Shown here piece by piece: positions 59,755-64,000 of a DNA stretch of 64,000 nt (the stretch's first letter is position 1; each line of letters opens with the position of its first letter). The DNA comes from Petasospora fabianii. Lineage: Eukaryota > Ascomycota > Saccharomycetes > Phaffomycetales > Wickerhamomycetaceae. The notes beneath the pieces are model-generated. The model searched no databases, had not been told where the DNA came from, and saw only the letters and a list, made by a program, of their open reading frames with translations. A program made the position numbers and the translations under genes. The stretch covers positions 1 through 64,000 of the forward strand of contig CP048726.1 in assembly GCA_022641835.1 (NCBI GenBank), in the 5' to 3' direction.

Positions 59755-60765
59755 TCATGAGCTATTAATTGTGCTCAAGAAACTAGAGTTTGAACGAACG
59801 TTCCTGAACACAGCAAGCATCTCTCGACCAGTCTCAAATGGTAACTCTTGTGTATCTCTCGAGTTGGTCACTGGCTTGAACTCACCTGTCTGCATCCGAA
59901 TCTTAAAATGTCTAAAGTTGTTATTGTAAACGTCTTTGATAAACATCCACTGAACTTGAAAATACCCATTATATCTTGACTTGTCAAGCCATGGGCTCTC
60001 GTTCGATACACTTTTGTTCCCAAGACTAGCGGTTTCTTTCTTGTTTATCAAACCAGAAACCAACTCAGCAACACCGCAAAACTTTCCAGAACCATTGACG
60101 GAAAAAAAGAGAAAGATTCGAGATCTTGGAGGACGATCCATGAATGCTTTGTTGAGTCTCTTGTTCCCCAGATCCGTAGAAGCCCACACCTTATGAGTGA
60201 AACTGGCTTGGACATCTTCCTCGTTAAAGGATTTTATGACAAAGAAACGACTGTGATCTGGGATAAAGATCTGTGAACTTGGAGCCAGAACCAATGATTG
60301 AGAGCGTGATAGCGGTTTTGGTGGTGAGATCTTAGTGGAATAACTAGCCTTGTCCTTAGTAGTCAGCGTTTGTGATTGGTCGGTAAGGTTGGAGGGGCCT
60401 GGATTATAATTATACTTCCCCTTATAGCCATACTGGTAATCTTTCTTGTACAGTGGTGTAAAGATCAGACTTTCATTTGTCTCTAGTGGCGGAAGATACA
60501 CGCTCTCCGAGGGGATCCCCGGCGTCATGAAGCTGATCTTGTTGGCATCGATGGCTGGAAGGTTCCAATTGGAATGTATCAAGTTGAAGCTGGAATTGAG
60601 CTCAACACCAGATGTAGGAGTGAAGCCAGGGCTATTCCAGCACGAGGACGAAGACTGCTCCAAGGGGTGTTTCAGGCCATCATCTTGTAGCGCCTCGTTG
60701 GTCAGTTCCCATCCAATAACCTCTGCAACGACAGAGTGCATGTTGTAGAAATCCTCCTGCAGCAT
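59755..60765 (-). CDS. PHO92: YTH-domain RNA-binding protein (m6A reader)
   Basis: A 336-residue protein: a disordered N-terminal half, then a YTH domain (about 172-325) with SRFFVIKSFNEEDV, KVWAST, GVAELVSG, FQVQWMFIKDV and PVTNSRDTQELPFETG. YTH proteins bind N6-methyladenosine in RNA; yeast Pho92/Mrb1 acts on meiotic and PHO mRNAs. Cage residues can be proposed as Trp194, Trp273 and, where many readers have Trp in a DKWxG context, Tyr265 (DKSRYNG). Assignment to Pho92 rests on this being the only YTH family in budding yeasts. Confidence 0.85.
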   Translation of the reverse strand: MLQEDFYNMHSVVAEVIGWELTNEALQDDGLKHPLEQSSSSCWNSPGFTPTSGVELNSSFNLIHSNWNLPAIDANKISFMTPGIPSESVYLPPLETNESLIFTPLYKKDYQYGYKGKYNYNPGPSNLTDQSQTLTTKDKASYSTKISPPKPLSRSQSLVLAPSSQIFIPDHSRFFVIKSFNEEDVQASFTHKVWASTDLGNKRLNKAFMDRPPRSRIFLFFSVNGSGKFCGVAELVSGLINKKETASLGNKSVSNESPWLDKSRYNGYFQVQWMFIKDVYNNNFRHFKIRMQTGEFKPVTNSRDTQELPFETGREMLAVFRNVRSNSSFLSTINSS

Positions 60766-61163
60766 GGTAGTGGTTTAAGTTAGTGATGTATGACAGTGCC
60801 ATCTCAGTAAGATAAAGGATAAGATTTGGAATATCCTATGAGCTGAAGAGGCGGCAAGGTGTGGTTTGTTTACATGTTTAGGGGGATTACGTAAAGCCCT
60901 ATGTGGAGAAAAATTAATGAATTAAATGAGGCTCGAACATGGGATAGAATAGTTTGTGCGTGGCCAGGCGGCGCGCCATAAATCACCATCGCATGACACA
61001 ATTGACCAGCCGAGACCCTCTCTCCTAACAACCTTTCTTCTCCTCGACCTCTGATTGCTCCGGCGTTATAAGCCCCACATACTCTCTTTTTTAACCATAT
61101 CTCTTCATGATCCTATAGCACTACAGTTGCACTCACTTCAATAACAACTACGAACAGGACAGC
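60766..61163. promoter_or_regulatory. YTH/lipase divergent promoter region
   Basis: 398 bp, with a GGCGCGCC palindrome near 60970. It supplies promoters for both neighbours. No gene seen. Confidence 0.45.
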
Positions 61164-62183
61164 ATGCGATATCTCATCTCCCTGCTTCTCATTTGCATCT
61201 CCTTATCATCATCGCAACCCCACACAGAGGCAGCCACTATCACTGGGTCACCGCATTTGCCCATCACTGAACCACTGTATTCAAGGCTTGTCAAATATGC
61301 TCATCTAATCGATATCGCCTATTGCATCTCTGGTGTGACACGCATTCAGCCCCCCTTTGAATGTGAGAATGGTTGCGATGCCTTCAACGACACAGAGGTG
61401 CTCTTCCAATGGAGCAGTGATGACCTCGACATGTGGAGGCGTCCTTGGGATGCTCTTCGCCCACAGTTTCGGATTGTGAATGATAGGTTCGCTACAACAG
61501 GTTACATTGCCGCATGGCACCCAAGAGAGACAATTGTGATTGTCTTGAGGGGAACAAGGTCTTTCAAGGATACAATTGTGGACCTTAATACCGATATGGT
61601 TGAGTTTGGACCGGATTGTCCAGCTTGTAAGGTCCACAGCGGATTTTTACATAGCTTCAGAAAGACATGGCTGCACATTCAGCAGACTGTTCAACAGGCG
61701 CTGGTGATGTACCCCGCCTATAAGGTTGTCGTTATGGGGCATTCCATGGGTGGTGCTGTTTCTGTCTTACTTGGAGTGGAACTTCTGAAATTTAAGCATG
61801 ATATTGATGACCTCGAAGTAATTACAATGGGACAGCCAATGGTTGGAAACAAGATATTTGCTCACTATGTTGATTCCCTGTTACATCTTCGTGGACCTGG
61901 TGCATTTGAGGAGGGCAAGTTGTTAAGAGTTACACATAAGAACGATCCAATTGTCAAGCTACCCTTATCTGATAGCTACATTATTGGAGAGAGGTATGCT
62001 CATAGCTCTAATGAGATATTTATTGATGAGCTTGGACATCACTTACCTGATATTGGAAATGTTGTTTACTGTGAAGGAAGTGAAGATGATTACTGTTCGC
62101 ATGGGATGAAGTTCACCAGAGATAATACTGAGCATTTGAACTATTTCAGACGGATGGGAATGTGTGGTATTGGACCCTTTTAA
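61164..62183 (+). CDS. Secreted class 3 lipase
   Basis: A 339-residue alpha/beta hydrolase of the fungal lipase class 3, related to yeast Lih1 (YJR107W). A signal peptide (about 1-17 or 1-24) starts it. The nucleophile is Ser194 in GHSMGG, the acid Asp261 (in HKNDPIVKLP) and the base probably His324 (in EHLNYF). A conserved GTRSFKD lid-proximal segment lies at 130-136. At least eight cysteines after the signal suggest disulphides. It likely hydrolyses acylglycerols outside the cell or in the vacuole. The ATG at 61164 is the first and gives the signal peptide. Confidence 0.88.
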   Translation: MRYLISLLLICISLSSSQPHTEAATITGSPHLPITEPLYSRLVKYAHLIDIAYCISGVTRIQPPFECENGCDAFNDTEVLFQWSSDDLDMWRRPWDALRPQFRIVNDRFATTGYIAAWHPRETIVIVLRGTRSFKDTIVDLNTDMVEFGPDCPACKVHSGFLHSFRKTWLHIQQTVQQALVMYPAYKVVVMGHSMGGAVSVLLGVELLKFKHDIDDLEVITMGQPMVGNKIFAHYVDSLLHLRGPGAFEEGKLLRVTHKNDPIVKLPLSDSYIIGERYAHSSNEIFIDELGHHLPDIGNVVYCEGSEDDYCSHGMKFTRDNTEHLNYFRRMGMCGIGPF

Positions 62184-62259
62184 CGAATTTTTACGAGCTT
62201 GCTATGAATTATTGACGTTATGATATTACAAAAAGAGCTTCATTACTTCGTAGCGCCTC

Positions 62260-64000
62260 TTAACGGAAGTTAAAATGAGGCTCATCATCCGAGTCTCCAT
62301 CACTCTCAACACCACCAAATGCTGTCCGAGCACCACTTCTAGCCGTAGGACGTGACTTGATACCTGCAGTCATCACACTCTCTTTGTTTCTTGAGATCTC
62401 TGCTGGTTCCAAACTCAAGTTCCGTTTAAATTCTGGAATCCTCTGTGGTTCCGTCATCCTGAGATTCATATCTAGCCCATCATCCCGAGCATGGCCAGTG
62501 TCAGCAAATGAATACATCGGCATGTCTTCATCACCATCATCATCCTCATCAGATGCCACGAATAGGGACACACGTTTTCCTTTATCAGCGACAGTGGGAT
62601 GTCTTGTAGCACCACTATTGCCATTGTAAACAGGATCGGCAACTTTCGCCCTATCAACGGCATCAAGCATCTCCTCGTCCCTCTTTGTCAATTTTGCCAT
62701 TGCTGGATCATAAACCTCGAACGAGACATACTCTTTCAAGCAAGTAAAACTCTGAGCCGGTCTTCCCTTGGTGTTATTTTTCACAAACACTTTGAAGTTC
62801 TTTCTTTGAGACCATTCAGGTCTCCAATCTTCACCATGTCCTGTGTCAGATTGTGAACGTGTTGGGGGTGTTCGAAGGGGCATTGGTGTTGTTTCCACAA
62901 TGGCTAGATCTCGGAGGTGTTCCACAGCGAGATCTGATTCTAGAGGTAACGTTGTGCCCATTTGTTCTTTGATTCGTTCATCCGCTTTCTTCTTTGCCTG
63001 GACTATGGCAGTTGAGAAAGATTGTGTTTCTGAGTCTTCATGTGTACGTTTCCCTGAGGATGACTCTAGAGGGGTATTGTTACTGGTTTCTGAGTTTGAG
63101 TGGGTTCCAGGATCTGTCTTATTGACCTCTTGAACTGTCACGGATGATGATGACGGCGATCTTGGAGAAGTAGTCTCTGGTACTGAGGGAGGAATCTGTT
63201 GAGATGTATCCTTCTTGTCCAAGGATGGGGTGAAGTTTACATCGAGCATTTGATTCTCCAATGGTAAAATTCGTGATCTCTTTTTCTTCTTCTTCTTATC
63301 ATCAACTGGTAACTCTGATTCGTGCTCTGCAAGCTCTGATGGTGGTATTACCTGTGATAGCTTTGTCTGTGTCTCTTCGGACTTGCCACCACCGGCAAAG
63401 AAGTCCAAGCTGTCCAATGGTTTGATCTTGTGACCTCTGCGTTGTTTCTTGACAGGTGGACCACCATCACCCATGGAGCCTGGAGAGCCCTTACGGACTG
63501 ATCTTTCTCGTGTCAATCCCGAGCTATTGACAGTGGACACTGCGGCGAAGATGTTTTCGGAGGTAATGAGATAACGACCAAGTAGTTTGGCACCTTCATC
63601 GAGGATCTTGATGTGTCTCTCCTCCTCCATTGGCGTACTTGATTCTGTTCTGGACTTGAAGAGTTCGAGATTTGTAGCTTGAGGTTGTACAAGAACAGTC
63701 GTTGTCTTGTGATTGCTATCGTCCTTGTCGGTGGAGTGTGATGAGACGAATGAAGAATAGTCCTGTGGTGTAGTGCATTCTGTGAGGGTGAACAAATGGC
63801 AAATTGCATGAGCCTTTTCTAAGATCGGGGACAGACGACGATACTGGTTTTCCTCACTGAATATAAACGTGAGACCTTTGAAAATGTCTGAACGAAGTGG
63901 ATTGGGACGGCACTCTTCATCGACGAGATAATCACTAGGTGTGGGGTAGTTCTTTGTGAAGTCTTCAATGAGACGATCTCTCCTTTGAACAAGCTCGTTG
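62260..64000 (-). CDS. XRS2: Xrs2/Nbs1, 3' part only (gene runs off the window)
   Basis: 579 codons are in the window. The frame stays open to the right edge, so the ATG is beyond 64000; a TTG at 63795 is not the start. The right-hand part reads RPNPLRSDIFKGLTFIF and matches the second BRCT region of Nbs1/Xrs2. Downstream are a disordered Ser/Thr-rich linker and a segment WSQRKNFKVFVKNN that resembles the Mre11-binding NFKKF-type motif. The acidic DSDDEPHFNFR terminus is compatible with the Tel1-binding tail. Xrs2 brings Mre11-Rad50 to DNA breaks and telomeres. The FHA domain must lie outside the window. Convergent with the lipase, 76 bp apart. Confidence 0.75.
   Translation of the reverse strand, partial: NELVQRRDRLIEDFTKNYPTPSDYLVDEECRPNPLRSDIFKGLTFIFSEENQYRRLSPILEKAHAICHLFTLTECTTPQDYSSFVSSHSTDKDDSNHKTTTVLVQPQATNLELFKSRTESSTPMEEERHIKILDEGAKLLGRYLITSENIFAAVSTVNSSGLTRERSVRKGSPGSMGDGGPPVKKQRRGHKIKPLDSLDFFAGGGKSEETQTKLSQVIPPSELAEHESELPVDDKKKKKKRSRILPLENQMLDVNFTPSLDKKDTSQQIPPSVPETTSPRSPSSSSVTVQEVNKTDPGTHSNSETSNNTPLESSSGKRTHEDSETQSFSTAIVQAKKKADERIKEQMGTTLPLESDLAVEHLRDLAIVETTPMPLRTPPTRSQSDTGHGEDWRPEWSQRKNFKVFVKNNTKGRPAQSFTCLKEYVSFEVYDPAMAKLTKRDEEMLDAVDRAKVADPVYNGNSGATRHPTVADKGKRVSLFVASDEDDDGDEDMPMYSFADTGHARDDGLDMNLRMTEPQRIPEFKRNLSLEPAEISRNKESVMTAGIKSRPTARSGARTAFGGVESDGDSDDEPHFNFR

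Noticed and set aside
1-64000. CTG reassigned to serine (CTG-clade yeast)
   Set aside because: CTG codons in ADE4 and ADP1 fall in hydrophobic positions, which argues against it, but a proper codon-alignment test was not possible.
1-64000. CRISPR arrays, operons, riboswitches, ribosome-binding sites
   Set aside because: The window is eukaryotic nuclear DNA; the short tandem arrays seen have no spacer-repeat structure.

Overview
The window looks like nuclear DNA of a budding yeast (Saccharomycotina). It holds about 29 protein genes, nearly all intronless, plus one tRNA gene, on both strands, with convergent 3' ends often under 100 bp apart. The three introns I can support are short (56-73 nt), sit close to the start codon, and carry GTAAGT/GTATGT/GTGAGT donors and CTAAC branch sites. 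Most products have clear single-copy yeast counterparts: BNA6, ADE4, RTT102, TAF1, PRC1, RIM9, FAB1, ADP1, SRB8, SIZ1, POL3, STE14, COQ7, FRQ1 and XRS2. CTG codons fall at hydrophobic positions in ADE4 and ADP1, which fits standard decoding but does not prove it. I cannot name the species.

Layout. 0-8.5 kb: a secreted protein made of five cellulose-binding (CBM1) modules, NAD synthesis (BNA6), purine synthesis (ADE4), a spliced dynein light-intermediate-chain-like gene, the RNA exonuclease REX1 and the RSC/SWI-SNF subunit RTT102. 8.5-24 kb: TAF1, an unrecognised small membrane protein, carboxypeptidase Y, an amidase, an LMBR1-type membrane protein, a spliced cystinosin homologue (ERS1), a pyruvate dehydrogenase kinase and RIM9. 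23-41 kb: FAB1, a glutaminyl cyclase, ADP1, tRNA-Ser(AGA), ZRG17 and SRB8. 41-48 kb: spliced SIZ1 convergent with POL3. 48-60 kb: a gene-poor stretch of about 2 kb, then two paralogous siderophore-type transporters in opposite orientation enclosing STE14, COQ7 and FRQ1, then a second gene-poor stretch of about 1.9 kb. 60-64 kb: a YTH protein, a secreted class 3 lipase, and XRS2, whose 5' part lies outside the window.

The genes are mostly unrelated housekeeping functions and form no operon-like pathway. Themes that can be drawn are endolysosomal and vacuolar function (FAB1, PRC1, ERS1), chromatin and transcription (RTT102, TAF1, SRB8), genome maintenance (POL3, SIZ1, XRS2), metal handling (ZRG17 and the two siderophore transporters) and secreted or lumenal proteins (CBM1 protein, lipase, glutaminyl cyclase).

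The least ordinary parts are the CBM1-only secreted protein, the transporter island with its large flanking spacers, CGCG-rich palindromic promoter motifs, and an 8-bp minisatellite shared by two distant loci. I found no clear new multi-gene system. Several track start codons are non-ATG; I moved those starts to the first plausible ATG where one exists.
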